Shown here in pieces: positions 18,232-26,990 of a stretch of 64,000 nucleotides of DNA. Position numbers and translations under genes: made by a program. Origin of the DNA: Stackebrandtia endophytica (lineage in GTDB: Bacteria; Actinomycetota; Actinomycetes; Mycobacteriales; Micromonosporaceae); assembly GCF_006716355.1 (NCBI RefSeq), contig NZ_VFOW01000001.1, positions 4,836,001-4,900,000 of the forward strand. Reading direction: 5' to 3'. Under the pieces are notes generated by a model. The model worked only from the letters and a program-made list of their open reading frames with translations, was not told the DNA's origin and searched no databases. How positions within the stretch are numbered: the first letter of the stretch is position 1; each line of letters starts with the position of its first letter.

Positions 18232-18637
18232 TCGGTCGCGATCGGTTGCGGTGACGTAACTCGGTCGTATTCTCGACCGGGGCCTCCGCCACCAGATGAA
18301 TGATCGAGGCCGGGTTGGAGATCCAGAATCCGGTCGAGCCCGTCGGCAACGGCTCGATCTCGTCTCGGCGGGCGACGCCGCGGTCGCGGAGGTGCTCGGC
18401 GGCGGCTTGCTGATCCGACGAGGTCACCTCCAGCCACAGTTCGGCTTGGCTGACCGTGTCGACGCTGTCGATCCACAGTCGGTTGGCGCCGAAGGCGAAC
18501 GCTGCGGTGCGGATGGTCTGGTCCTCGGCGGGTAGCTCCGGTAGGCCGAGGGTGTCGCGATAGAACTCGACGGTCGCCCGCCACTGGTGGGGCGGGACCT
18601 TCATGGCGATGTTGGGGCCGCCGCTGAATGTGACCAT
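18002..18637 (-). CDS. VOC (glyoxalase-like) protein with an odd C-terminal extension
   Basis: 211 residues as the frame stands. Residues 1-116 look like one VOC domain (WRATVEFYRDTLGLP, FWISNPASIIHLV). After AEAPVE the frame runs another 90 residues of Arg/Pro-rich sequence that passes through the terminator stem and is antisense to the NUDIX gene. That tail looks non-functional; the ancestral stop has probably been lost. The ATG at 18637 has a perfect GAGGAG site. A member of the bleomycin-resistance/glyoxalase fold with unknown ligand. Confidence 0.75.
   Translation of the reverse strand: MVTFSGGPNIAMKVPPHQWRATVEFYRDTLGLPELPAEDQTIRTAAFAFGANRLWIDSVDTVSQAELWLEVTSSDQQAAAEHLRDRGVARRDEIEPLPTGSTGFWISNPASIIHLVAEAPVENTTELRHRNRSRPITCHQIGRDRSADRVVATGTVVARPRPSSQRSGCRTSPPCPTPETAPGAPIPAATPSRRFRTPPPRGRRRLPPPRR
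18203..18245. terminator. Bidirectional terminator, 16-bp perfect stem
   Basis: CCGATCGCGACCGATC (18203-18218) and its exact complement (18230-18245) are separated by 11 bases. The stem spans the NUDIX stop codon and lies between convergent genes. Confidence 0.75.
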
Positions 18638-18655
18638 GGATCTCCTCAACTAGAA

Positions 18656-18675
18656 GTGCAAGTAAATAGTTGCAC
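18656..18675 (-). promoter_or_regulatory. Operator-like palindrome before the VOC gene
   Basis: GTGCAA (18656-18661), 8 AT-rich bases and TTGCAC (18670-18675), 18 bp upstream of the VOC start on the minus strand. A dimeric repressor could bind here; its gene is not adjacent. Confidence 0.45.
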
Positions 18676-18751
18676 ATCATCCAGGCTTTAGCAACCTGGG
18701 GGTTGCGCTGAATTCATCCCTGACGTGGAAGTCGGTGCGGCGGAAATGGGA

Positions 18752-19942
18752 TCAGCTCGTCTCGGTGCGGGTTCGGTGGCGGGTGATGACCGTCAGGAAG
18801 GCGGCGGCCGCCAGGGCTCCTCCGGTCCACAGTGGCGTGGTGACGTCCCGGTCGACCGTGAATCCCCCCACGATCGCGCCTCCGGCGATGGCGAACTGGA
18901 ACAGCGACACGTATATCGCCGACGCCGGCTCGACATACTCGGGCGCCGAGTGCAGCAGCCAGGTCTGCAATCCCACCGGTGTGGCGCCGTAGGCCAGGCC
19001 CCACAGGGCCATGACACCGATGACCGCGGGCAGACCATCGACCAGCGGTATGACCAGTATGGACAGCGCGAGCAGTGCCATGGTCGCCGACAGGCTGATC
19101 CGCTGGTACCGAACGGGCAGCGCACCGACGATGAACGTGCCGGCTATTCCGGCCGCCCCGTACACCATCAGGACCGAACTCAACTGCGATTGCGGTAGAC
19201 CGGCCGACGACGCCAGGACCGGCGCGACATAGGTGTAGGCGGCGAAGTGACCGATCACGACCAGCAGCGTGGTCAGGTTCACGTCACGCACGGCCCGAAT
19301 CCGCAGCGACCGAACGATGCCGCCGAAGCTCGCCTCCGATGTCGCCGGCACGCGAGGCAGGGTCGCCAGGACGCCCAACAGAACGATGAAGCCGAGGATC
19401 GACACCGCCACGAACGCCGAACGCCACCCGGCGTGATCGCCCAGGAACGTCCCGGCGGGAACCCCGATCACGGTGGCGATGGAGACTCCGCTGAAGACGA
19501 TCGCGGTGGCGCGGGGGACCTGTGGCTTGGGCACCAGTCGGGGGACCAGGCTGGCGCCGATGGCCCAGAAGCCCCCGACGCTGACGCCGACACCGACCCG
19601 GGCCGCCATCAGCACCACGAGGGACTCGGCGACCGCGGACACGACATTGGCGACGACCAGGACCCCGAGCATCGTCGCTAGGACGGTGCGACGGTCCAGA
19701 CGGCCCGCCAACACGGTGACCAGCAGCGCCGAGAACCCCGCCACCACGGAGGCGATACTGATCAGTTGGCCGACGGCGCCCGAGGCGACGGTCAGATCCT
19801 CGGCGATGGGATTGAGTAGCCCGACCGGCAGCAGCTCACTGGTGATGACGGCGAAGGTCCCCAGTGCGACGGTGATCACCGTCGTCCAGTACTGAATGGG
19901 TCGTGGCCGCGATTCGGTCGAAACGGGTGCGGTGATTGACAT
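18752..19942 (-). CDS. MFS drug-efflux-type transporter (DHA1)
   Basis: 396 residues with twelve probable membrane helices. It carries a DHA1-style loop (AGRLDRRTVLA) and the motif-C-like run SGVSIATVIGVPAGTFLG in helix 5. The start at 19942 follows GAGG. It is divergent from the LysR gene with 89 bp between, the usual layout for a LysR-controlled pump. Substrate unknown. Confidence 0.88.
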   Translation of the reverse strand: MSITAPVSTESRPRPIQYWTTVITVALGTFAVITSELLPVGLLNPIAEDLTVASGAVGQLISIASVVAGFSALLVTVLAGRLDRRTVLATMLGVLVVANVVSAVAESLVVLMAARVGVGVSVGGFWAIGASLVPRLVPKPQVPRATAIVFSGVSIATVIGVPAGTFLGDHAGWRSAFVAVSILGFIVLLGVLATLPRVPATSEASFGGIVRSLRIRAVRDVNLTTLLVVIGHFAAYTYVAPVLASSAGLPQSQLSSVLMVYGAAGIAGTFIVGALPVRYQRISLSATMALLALSILVIPLVDGLPAVIGVMALWGLAYGATPVGLQTWLLHSAPEYVEPASAIYVSLFQFAIAGGAIVGGFTVDRDVTTPLWTGGALAAAAFLTVITRHRTRTETS

Positions 19943-20031
19943 GAGGCAAGCCTCAATCGCGGTCACGGCGGGAACAACGGCGAATGATTGATGTTGAGAT
20001 CAGCGTGGCTAATTGAATCGACAATCACCTG

Positions 20032-21501
20032 GTGAACCGGCCCGAACGCGCTGAGCTGGAGGTCTTCGTCACGCTGGCGCAGGAGCTTCACTTCGGACGG
20101 ACCGCGGACCGGCTGCGACTGTCGCAGGCGCGGGTCTCGCAGCTGGTGCGGGTCTTGGAACGCCGGGTCGGTGGGCGCCTGTTTGAACGAACCAGCCGCC
20201 GGGTCGGTTTGACTCCGCTGGGAGAACGACTGCTGGCCGGGGTCGGTCCGGCTGTTCAGGCGCTCGACCTCGCCGTGGCCGAGGCGCGGGCGGAGGCGCG
20301 CGGGTTGGCGGGGCGGTTGCGGGTCGGCTTCCTCGGGGTGCCGGACTATGTGTTGTTGGGCACCGTCCCGCGGTTTCGGGATCGCCACCCCGAGTGTGTC
20401 GTCGAGTTGATCGAGGCGCGGTTGTCCGACCCATTCGGCCCGTTGCTGCGAGGCGAGGTCGATGTCGCGTTCGGTTCACTGCCGGTGCGCGAGCCGGGCC
20501 TGCGGGTCGGAACAGTCTTGGGACCGGTGCCGTGGTTGGCGGTGGTGTCTCCGTCCCATCGCTTCGCGCGGCGGGACTGGATTTCGGCGGAGGATCTGGC
20601 CGAACAACCCGTTGTGGAGATCGCCGGGCCGGCGCCGTCCTACTGGCGGGAGATGCTCGCGCCCAACACGACGCCGTCGGGTCGTCCCATCCCGCGGGGC
20701 CCGGTGGTCCACACTCAACAGGAGGCGATATCGGAGGCCGCCACCGGGCGCGCCGTCACTCTGGTCTGCCAACGATTCCCGGAGCTTCAGCCGCGCAACG
20801 ACGTTCGATTCGTTCCGGTTCGGGGCCTCCCCGACGGAGAATACGCCCTGTTGTGGAATGCCGAACGCGAGTCGACTCGACTTCGGGCGTTCGCGGCGCT
20901 CACCGCCGAGGTGTGGGCCAAGGAGCGGGAGGGCACGACGAAGCCGAAGTGCTCCATGACCGTCGACCTCGGCGGCGAGCCGATGAGGGTCACCGCCGCC
21001 CGGTTAGTTCACCGGGCGGGAGACGCAGGTGTACAGCGCGAGATCACCCGGTTCGAAGTGCAGGACGTCATCGGGATCGTTGACGTGTCGCAGTCGAAGC
21101 ATCCTCCCCGGACCCGAACCGATGATGTAGGGGCCCAAGCCGTTCTTGGCCCAGACGACGTCGCCCATGCCCACCGTTTGTCCGTCAAAAGTGCGATATG
21201 TCGTTGCCATGCATTCAGCAGTACCAGACCTGTGAGCTCGACGAAACACCTTGCACCACAATGGTTCTGTCGAATAATTGACTCTGTTCCCCCCGCTGGG
21301 GGACGGGATGGCGACCCGGTCGATGATCACGGTCGCAACAGCACCGGCATTTGCACCAGACGGTCGCCCATGATTCCTCCCACAGTGGAGCATTGGAGGT
21401 GGGCTGCCGGCACCGCGAGTCGCGCGCGGGGGAAGTCGTCGCGCAGCACCGTGAGCACCGCAGTCAGCTCCAGTCGGGCCAGTTGTGCACCGATGCAGTA
21501 G
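20032..21501 (+). CDS. LysR-family regulator with apparent stop-codon loss
   Basis: The first 300 or so residues are a standard LysR protein: winged HTH at 5-64 (HFGRTADRLRLSQARVSQLV), then a substrate-binding-like effector domain. The frame does not stop there. It continues to 489 residues through a terminator hairpin, antisense to the small gene at 21004-21210 and to the P450 3' end, and that stretch has no protein character. A one-base indel near residue 310 would bring in the TGA at about 20983 or the TAG at 21005. Start: GTG at 20032. Likely controls the divergent MFS pump. Confidence 0.8.
   Translation: MNRPERAELEVFVTLAQELHFGRTADRLRLSQARVSQLVRVLERRVGGRLFERTSRRVGLTPLGERLLAGVGPAVQALDLAVAEARAEARGLAGRLRVGFLGVPDYVLLGTVPRFRDRHPECVVELIEARLSDPFGPLLRGEVDVAFGSLPVREPGLRVGTVLGPVPWLAVVSPSHRFARRDWISAEDLAEQPVVEIAGPAPSYWREMLAPNTTPSGRPIPRGPVVHTQQEAISEAATGRAVTLVCQRFPELQPRNDVRFVPVRGLPDGEYALLWNAERESTRLRAFAALTAEVWAKEREGTTKPKCSMTVDLGGEPMRVTAARLVHRAGDAGVQREITRFEVQDVIGIVDVSQSKHPPRTRTDDVGAQAVLGPDDVAHAHRLSVKSAICRCHAFSSTRPVSSTKHLAPQWFCRIIDSVPPAGGRDGDPVDDHGRNSTGICTRRSPMIPPTVEHWRWAAGTASRARGKSSRSTVSTAVSSSRASCAPMQ
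20997..21018. terminator. Bidirectional hairpin between LysR and the small convergent gene
   Basis: CGCCCGGT (20997-21004), loop TAGTTC, ACCGGGCG (21011-21018). It contains the stop of the minus-strand small gene. Confidence 0.6.
21004..21210 (-). CDS. Small protein of unknown function, 68 residues
   Basis: A short basic/aromatic protein (TVGMGDVVWAKNG, LRLRHVND, ALYTCVSR) that reads like a small beta-barrel with no signal peptide. It lies downstream of the P450 on the same strand after a CCCCC-AGC-GGGGG hairpin (near 21289-21302), so it likely has its own promoter. The ATG at 21210 has no clear ribosome site. I recognise no family. Confidence 0.55.
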   Translation of the reverse strand: MATTYRTFDGQTVGMGDVVWAKNGLGPYIIGSGPGRMLRLRHVNDPDDVLHFEPGDLALYTCVSRPVN

Positions 21502-22478
21502 TGCGGTCCGGCACCGAAGACCAGGTCGGTACCACCGGTGTGGCCGGGGTCGGTGCCGATACCGCGAATGTCGATCAGCACGGCGGCCCCGGCGGGCAGG
21601 TCGATTCCGGCCACCGACACCGGGGTCGTGGTGAATCGCCACAGTGTGAACGGTGCGGGAGGGTGTTGGCGCAGCACGTGATCGACAAGCTCGGGGATGG
21701 ACCGCGTCGAAGGTTCGCTCGACGTGAGCCATTCGGCGATGACGAAACCGAGCGCCGCGTCGGTGGTGAGTTGGCCGGCGAATATCAACGAGAACAGGTG
21801 ATAGTGGAGGTCACGTGGTGGAGTGTCGGGGCCCAGCCGATCGCGAAGTCGGGCTGCGATTCCGTCCCCGCCACGGTCCAGGCCGCTCGCGGCCAATCCG
21901 GCCAAGGTCCCGATGGCGTCGGCCTGCTGACCGGGTATGTCACTGAGCATCCGCAGGCATGCCGCGCCGGCGGCGGGGACCAGATCCATCGGCAGCCCCA
22001 GCAGATCGATGAGGACGGTCAACGGGAACCTGGTGGTGAACCCGGCCATCAGGTCCACCGGAGCACCGTCGTCCACTTCAGCCAACAGGGTTCGGGCCAG
22101 ATGGTGGACGCGTTCGGACTGGGCGCGGATGCGTTTGGCGCTGAACAGCGGTGCGTGTGCCCGTCGCAGCGCCGCGTGCGGTTCACCGTCCAGCGTCGTC
22201 AGTGATGGTTGGGCTTCGGCGGTCTGCTCCAGCGGCGCGGCTTCGTGGTTCCAGTTCGCCGGTGCGTGACTCGGGTTCTTCGTGAACCGGGGGTCGGTCA
22301 GTATCTCGCGTGCCGGCTGCTCGGCGGTGACGATCCATACCGGACTGCCGCCCGGGCCGTCGAGGCGGACGACGGGGCCGGCTTCGCGCATCGCCGCATG
22401 GGTCGGATCCGGTTGGTCGAGGCGACTCGTCCTCGCCTTGAACGGGTTGAGGGTCGACAAATGTGGAGCATCGGACAT
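21327..22478 (-). CDS. Cytochrome P450 without the ExxR glutamate
   Basis: 383 residues, short but complete. The haem ligand loop is canonical (FGAGPHYCIG, Cys328). Helix I reads AGQLTT (234-239), with Leu where an acid is usual. The helix K motif ExxR reads HVLR (His267 to Arg270), so the near-universal Glu is missing. It is divergent from a MarR regulator with palindromes between, so expression is probably inducible. Substrate unknown; redox partners are not adjacent. Whether it is a normal monooxygenase is open. Confidence 0.9.
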   Translation of the reverse strand: MSDAPHLSTLNPFKARTSRLDQPDPTHAAMREAGPVVRLDGPGGSPVWIVTAEQPAREILTDPRFTKNPSHAPANWNHEAAPLEQTAEAQPSLTTLDGEPHAALRRAHAPLFSAKRIRAQSERVHHLARTLLAEVDDGAPVDLMAGFTTRFPLTVLIDLLGLPMDLVPAAGAACLRMLSDIPGQQADAIGTLAGLAASGLDRGGDGIAARLRDRLGPDTPPRDLHYHLFSLIFAGQLTTDAALGFVIAEWLTSSEPSTRSIPELVDHVLRQHPPAPFTLWRFTTTPVSVAGIDLPAGAAVLIDIRGIGTDPGHTGGTDLVFGAGPHYCIGAQLARLELTAVLTVLRDDFPRARLAVPAAHLQCSTVGGIMGDRLVQMPVLLRP

Positions 22479-22492
22479 GAAGCCTCCAATTA

Positions 22493-22521
22493 ACTTCTTG
22501 ATGAAGTGATTTCATGATGAA
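22493..22521. promoter_or_regulatory. Overlapping palindromes between P450 and MarR genes
   Basis: ACTTCTTGATGAAGT (22493-22507) is a 5-bp repeat around 5 bases, and TTCATGATGAA (22511-22521) is a perfect palindrome. They lie 15 bp upstream of the P450 start, in the divergent spacer, and fit MarR-type operators. Confidence 0.6.
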
Positions 22522-22583
22522 GGTAAATGGAGGGGCGATAGATTGTCAAACCCAGAGATTCTTCGACGGTGAAGTGAGGCGAC

Positions 22584-23066
22584 ATGCCGCAGTCGGCGCG
22601 ATCGGACGCGGAAGCCCCCGCAGCACGGCTGTTGGAGGGCTTGAGATCCTTCGGTGCCAACTACACCGAGTTCACCCGACGGTTCGCCGACTGGCTGGGG
22701 CTCCATCCCTCCGACGCCGCGGCACTGGCCGAGATCCTCTACGCCGAGGACAACGGCGAACCCATGAACCCCTCACAGCTGGCTCGCCGTATGGCCCTGA
22801 CCAGTGGTGCGACCACCAACCTGGTCAACCGCCTGGAGAACCTCGGCTACGTCGTGCGCAGCCGAGAGCACTCCGACCGCCGAATCGTCACCCTGCGAAG
22901 TGGTGAGGGCATCGAGGAACCGGCACGACGGTTCTTCGCTCCGTTGAGCGAATGCGTGGACTCCCTGGTGGCGACGTACCCGCCCGAACAGATCGAGGCG
23001 TTCAACCGGCTACTACGACAGTTGCACGACGAGATGGGACGGTTGCCCGACCAACCGCCGCCGTGA
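22584..23066 (+). CDS. MarR-family regulator
   Basis: 160 residues with a winged helix (MNPSQLARRMALTSGATTNL) and wing (SREHSDRRIVTL). The length is normal for a homodimeric MarR protein. It is transcribed away from the P450; the palindromes in the spacer are its likely targets. The ATG follows GAAGTGAGG at a usable distance. Confidence 0.9.
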   Translation: MPQSARSDAEAPAARLLEGLRSFGANYTEFTRRFADWLGLHPSDAAALAEILYAEDNGEPMNPSQLARRMALTSGATTNLVNRLENLGYVVRSREHSDRRIVTLRSGEGIEEPARRFFAPLSECVDSLVATYPPEQIEAFNRLLRQLHDEMGRLPDQPPP

Positions 23067-23067
23067 C

Positions 23068-23730
23068 CTACTCACCACCGGGCAGCGCGCGCTCGTCGAC
23101 CACCGGGACATTCGGCGCGAATCGGGTGACGGCGTCGGCCACGGCTCCGAGTCGGCGCGGGCCGCAGGCGACACTGCGAGCCGGCATCATGACGCCCAGG
23201 CGGCGTGGCACCCCGTCCTTTCGGATGTCGCGGCTGGCGCGTTGCGTCACCGTGGGTTCCTTCGCGTGAATCTCGTAGTAGTCGCCGGACAGTTCCACGC
23301 CCAGGCGGGTTCGCCACCACGAAAACCCCGCCACCGGCCCCATGCGTCGACGCCACAGCACGACCCGGTCGACCTGATCCCAGGTCACCGTCACGCTCGG
23401 GGTCGACCGGCGCAAGTCGGCGAACGACGCCGGAAACAGCCTGAGGCCCGCCGCATCGACGACCGCCATCCGTCGCCCCGCGATGAGCGTCCAAACGCGC
23501 AGCACCGGCCACAACAACACCACGGGTATGAGCATGAGCGCACCCAACCAGACCGGAGTCTCGCCATCGGCTCGCGTGTGTGGATCCCGCGTCGTGATGA
23601 GGTCGTCCCCGGCGGTGGCGATCATGACGACCAGGAACACCGACGCGACCAGTCCGAACCCGAGCCACGCCAGGTCGCGCCAGTTCGTTCCGGCGCTGAC
23701 GGTCACCGAATCGGGTGCGGGGGTACTCAT
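23068..23730 (-). CDS. Two-helix membrane protein with a PH-like domain
   Basis: 220 residues. Two hydrophobic helices (about 17-38 and 62-84) are followed by a soluble segment (AGRRMAVVDAAGLRLF, VTWDQVDRVVLWRRR) that resembles the PH-like membrane-facing domains of actinobacterial proteins. Ends 2 bp from the MarR stop (convergent). Role unknown. Confidence 0.7.
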   Translation of the reverse strand: MSTPAPDSVTVSAGTNWRDLAWLGFGLVASVFLVVMIATAGDDLITTRDPHTRADGETPVWLGALMLIPVVLLWPVLRVWTLIAGRRMAVVDAAGLRLFPASFADLRRSTPSVTVTWDQVDRVVLWRRRMGPVAGFSWWRTRLGVELSGDYYEIHAKEPTVTQRASRDIRKDGVPRRLGVMMPARSVACGPRRLGAVADAVTRFAPNVPVVDERALPGGE

Positions 23731-23766
23731 GGAAGTCCTGTCGGTTCGACGCCTCGATCGTCCCCA

Positions 23767-24300
23767 TTATGCCTCCGGCTGGGCACCCTCCGGCGAGAGC
23801 CGATCGTCCAGCCGCCGCCGAAACCGCGTGTATTCGTCGAAGTCGGCGACCTGCGTGAAACCCAGCCTCGCCAAGACGGCGACACTGCGGTGATTGCCGT
23901 GGGTGACACCGGCGTAGATCTCGGTGGCCGCCAGGTGCGCACCCGCGTGAGTGATCAGGGCCTGTGCCGCCAAGGTGGCGTAACCGCGTCCCAGAGCGTC
24001 GACGCCCAGCCAGTATCCGATGGAGTAGCGCGGTGGATCGACGGGATTGAGGTCGATCCTGCCGATGAGGCGGTCGCTCAGCCGGATCCCGTAACGGTGA
24101 TGGCGGTCGGCGGGCTTCTCGAAGTGCGCCAGGATCTCCTCGAACGTGGAGTCGACCTCCCGGTCGTAGTCCCCGAACTCGGTCAGGTGGACATGGCTGC
24201 GCCGCAACAGGTCGTGGTAGTCCCTCGCGTCGGTGGCCGTCAGCTCGACCAGTCGTAGGTCCGGATCAGCGGTTGCCAAGTCGGCCAACGGTTCTCTCAT
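23767..24300 (-). CDS. GNAT-family N-acetyltransferase
   Basis: 177 residues. The acetyl-CoA-binding motif A is recognisable (GYWLGVDALGRGYATLAAQA), followed by the NHRSVAVLARLGF motif B of RimJ/RimL-like acetyltransferases. The frame is open to 24426; the ATG at 24300 is the natural start. Acceptor unknown. Confidence 0.85.
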   Translation of the reverse strand: MREPLADLATADPDLRLVELTATDARDYHDLLRRSHVHLTEFGDYDREVDSTFEEILAHFEKPADRHHRYGIRLSDRLIGRIDLNPVDPPRYSIGYWLGVDALGRGYATLAAQALITHAGAHLAATEIYAGVTHGNHRSVAVLARLGFTQVADFDEYTRFRRRLDDRLSPEGAQPEA

Positions 24301-24493
24301 GATCGCCGCAGAGTAGCAGTGACCGGGCGACGGTGAGATCGGTTTTCGGCGGGGCCCGTCGTTCGCACGAATCGGCACCAGCGTCGGGGGCGCGGGCAAA
24401 CCCGTGGTCGACGGATCTTCACCCATTCGGTTGTGACGACGGACACCGATGGCTGCGAAGATGTGTCAATATTTCGTCTAGCGAGGAGTCGAC

Positions 24494-26044
24494 ATGCTGA
24501 ATCTGGCCGTGCTGCTGGAGGATTCCGCACGCAGCGTTCCCGACCGAACCGCCGTGATCGCCGGGGACACCCGGCTCAGTTACTCGCAGGTCGACGCGAT
24601 GGCTTCGGCGGTGGCGGCGTCACTGGTGGACCGGGGGATCCAGCCCGGTGATCGCGTCGCGTTGAGTTGTCCGAACCTGCCGTTCTTTCCGGTCGTCTAC
24701 TACGGCATCCTCAAGGCGGGTGCGACCGTGGTCCCGCTGAACGTGTTGTCGACGCCCAGGGAGATCGCCTACTACCTGCGCGACTCCAAGGCCAAAGCGT
24801 TTTTCTGTTTCGAGGGCAACCTGGAACTGCCCATGGCCACCTGGGCGGCCGAGGCGTTTGACCAGGTACCGGGTTGCGAACACCTGGTGGTGATGACGCT
24901 CGATCCGGCGGCCTCCTCGCCGATCGAATCGGCTCAGACCCTGACCGAGTTCACCTCCGGTGCGCCGCACCGGTTCGACCACTTGGCGACCGAGACCACC
25001 GACACCGCGGTGGTGCTCTACACCAGTGGCACCACCGGACAACCCAAGGGTGCGCAACTGAGTCACAGCAACATGGTCCAGAACGTGCAGGTGTGTCACC
25101 GGTTGTTCGGAACCGTCGCGCACGATGTGCATCTGGTGACGTTGCCGTTGTTCCACTCCTTCGCGCAGACCGTGCAGATGAACGCGGGGTTCGGTTCGGA
25201 GTCGACGCTGGTGTTGTTGCCCCGGTTCGACCCGGCCGCGGCTCTGGGACTCATGGAGGCCCACCAGGTCACGATGTTCGCCGGTGTGCCCACGATGTAC
25301 TGGGCACTGCTCAACCACAAGGACGCCGAATCCTTCGACCTACCCGGGATCGCCGAGCATCTGCGTCTGGCGGTCTGTGGTGGATCCAGTCTTCCGTTGG
25401 CGGTGATGAACGGGTTCGAGGAGCGGTTCGGTGTGCCCATTCTGGAGGGATACGGTCTCTCCGAGTCCAGTCCGGTGGCGACGTTCAGCCGCCTCGACCG
25501 GCCGCGCCGCCTCGGTTCGGTGGGATTCCCGGTGTGGGGCACCCAGGTGAAGGTGACCCGTGACGACGGGACCGAGACCGACGTGGACGAGCCGGGTGAG
25601 ATCCGGCTGCGGGGTCACCACATCATGACCGGCTACCTCGACCGTCCGAAGGAGACCGCCGAGGTGTTGGACGACCAGGGCTGGTTCCGCACCGGTGATA
25701 TCGGTAAGCGCGACGCCGACGGCTACCTGTACATCGTGGATCGTCTTAAGGAGATGATCATCCGCAACGGTCTCAACGTGTACCCGCGGGAGATCGAGGA
25801 GGTCTTGACCTCGCACCCGCAGATCAGCCTGGCCGCGGTGGTCGGTGTTCCAGACGATTCGCTGGGGGAGGAGGTCAAGGCGTACGTGATCCGCACTGCC
25901 GACGCCGATCTGGACGAGCCCGGCCTCGTCGCGTGGTGCAAGGAACAGTTGGCCGCCTACAAGTACCCGAGGATCATCGAGTTCGTCGACAGCCTGCCGA
26001 TGACGGCGACCGGCAAGATCCTGAAGCGGGAACTCACCGGTTGA
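24494..26044 (+). CDS. Long-chain acyl-CoA ligase (FadD-like)
   Basis: 516 residues, full ANL fold: P-loop YTSGTTGQPKG, GYGLSES (A5), TGD, DRLKEMIIRNG hinge, and catalytic Lys in TATGKILKREL near the end. GAGGAG precedes the ATG. It stands alone between divergent neighbours. Activates a free fatty or aromatic acid to its CoA thioester; whether it feeds the PKS at the left of the window is unknown. Confidence 0.93.
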   Translation: MLNLAVLLEDSARSVPDRTAVIAGDTRLSYSQVDAMASAVAASLVDRGIQPGDRVALSCPNLPFFPVVYYGILKAGATVVPLNVLSTPREIAYYLRDSKAKAFFCFEGNLELPMATWAAEAFDQVPGCEHLVVMTLDPAASSPIESAQTLTEFTSGAPHRFDHLATETTDTAVVLYTSGTTGQPKGAQLSHSNMVQNVQVCHRLFGTVAHDVHLVTLPLFHSFAQTVQMNAGFGSESTLVLLPRFDPAAALGLMEAHQVTMFAGVPTMYWALLNHKDAESFDLPGIAEHLRLAVCGGSSLPLAVMNGFEERFGVPILEGYGLSESSPVATFSRLDRPRRLGSVGFPVWGTQVKVTRDDGTETDVDEPGEIRLRGHHIMTGYLDRPKETAEVLDDQGWFRTGDIGKRDADGYLYIVDRLKEMIIRNGLNVYPREIEEVLTSHPQISLAAVVGVPDDSLGEEVKAYVIRTADADLDEPGLVAWCKEQLAAYKYPRIIEFVDSLPMTATGKILKRELTG

Positions 26045-26138
26045 CCGGTTCGGTGTGACCGTCCGGGCTGCCCGTCGGTACGTTGTCTTCTATGGACGAT
26101 GATGCGGGCGACGCGTACAATTCGGACATTCACCACCG

Positions 26139-26957
26139 ATGACCGGTCTCATGGATCCTCGTGCGGCGTCGGGGCATACTCCTTGGATGCGTCCCGACGC
26201 CCCCGAAGCCGCCGCGCCCACCCGCCGCCGTCGAACCTGGCTGGTCTTGACCGTTTGGTTCGTGACCTCGGCCGTCTCCGCGATGGCCCTGCTCGCCCTG
26301 CAACCCGTCATCGGGTTGAGTATGGAGATTCTGTCGCTGGTGATGCTCGCGCCGGGAATCGGTGCCGCGATCACCTGGCTCACCGTCCGAAAGGACCTGC
26401 CGACGGCCATTCCCGCGGTATCCGGTGGCCGGTTCACCGTCGCCATGGGACTGTCGATCGGCACCGTGGTGGTCTACTTCGGATCGATCTACGTGTTCCG
26501 GGGCGTGCTTCCCGAAGTACCCGCCGAGGTCGCCGGGATGTCGGTGCTGGTCATGATATTGGCCCAGGCGGTCGGTGCGTTGACCGAGGAGATCGGATTC
26601 CGGGGCGTGTTGTTCGACGCGATCGGCGTGAGGGTTCCGCGGGCCGTCACCGCGATCCTGGTGGGTCTCCTCTTCGGGTTCTGGCATGTCCAGTACTTCG
26701 CGCTGCCGGTGGGGCAGCACGCCATGTTCATCATCGGAACCGTCGCGCTGACCATCACGATGGCCTACGTGATGGTCGGATCGTTCTGGCAGCGAATGGC
26801 GGTGTGCACCGTCATCCACCTCGGCGCCAATCTGGCGCTGGCCTTCACCGGCGGGGAATCGACGTCCATGGTGGTCTTCGGAATGGCCGTGGCCATCGGG
26901 TGTCTCATGGTGACGCCGGTCGCCGTCCTCATCGGACGTCGCGACCGGCGTTCATGA
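26139..26957 (+). CDS. CPBP-family intramembrane protease
   Basis: 272 residues and about eight membrane helices. The abortive-infection/CAAX-protease-like motifs are present: EE followed by FRG (LTEEIGFRG), the FWHVQYF motif and a late CTVIHLGAN motif. The start may be the ATG at 26139, 26151 or 26187. A TACAAT -10-like box at 26116-26121 supports a short leader. The substrate of these proteases is rarely known. Confidence 0.82.
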   Translation: MTGLMDPRAASGHTPWMRPDAPEAAAPTRRRRTWLVLTVWFVTSAVSAMALLALQPVIGLSMEILSLVMLAPGIGAAITWLTVRKDLPTAIPAVSGGRFTVAMGLSIGTVVVYFGSIYVFRGVLPEVPAEVAGMSVLVMILAQAVGALTEEIGFRGVLFDAIGVRVPRAVTAILVGLLFGFWHVQYFALPVGQHAMFIIGTVALTITMAYVMVGSFWQRMAVCTVIHLGANLALAFTGGESTSMVVFGMAVAIGCLMVTPVAVLIGRRDRRS

Positions 26958-26990
26958 TCATCACGCGGTGACCACCGCCGGGCTCGGGCC

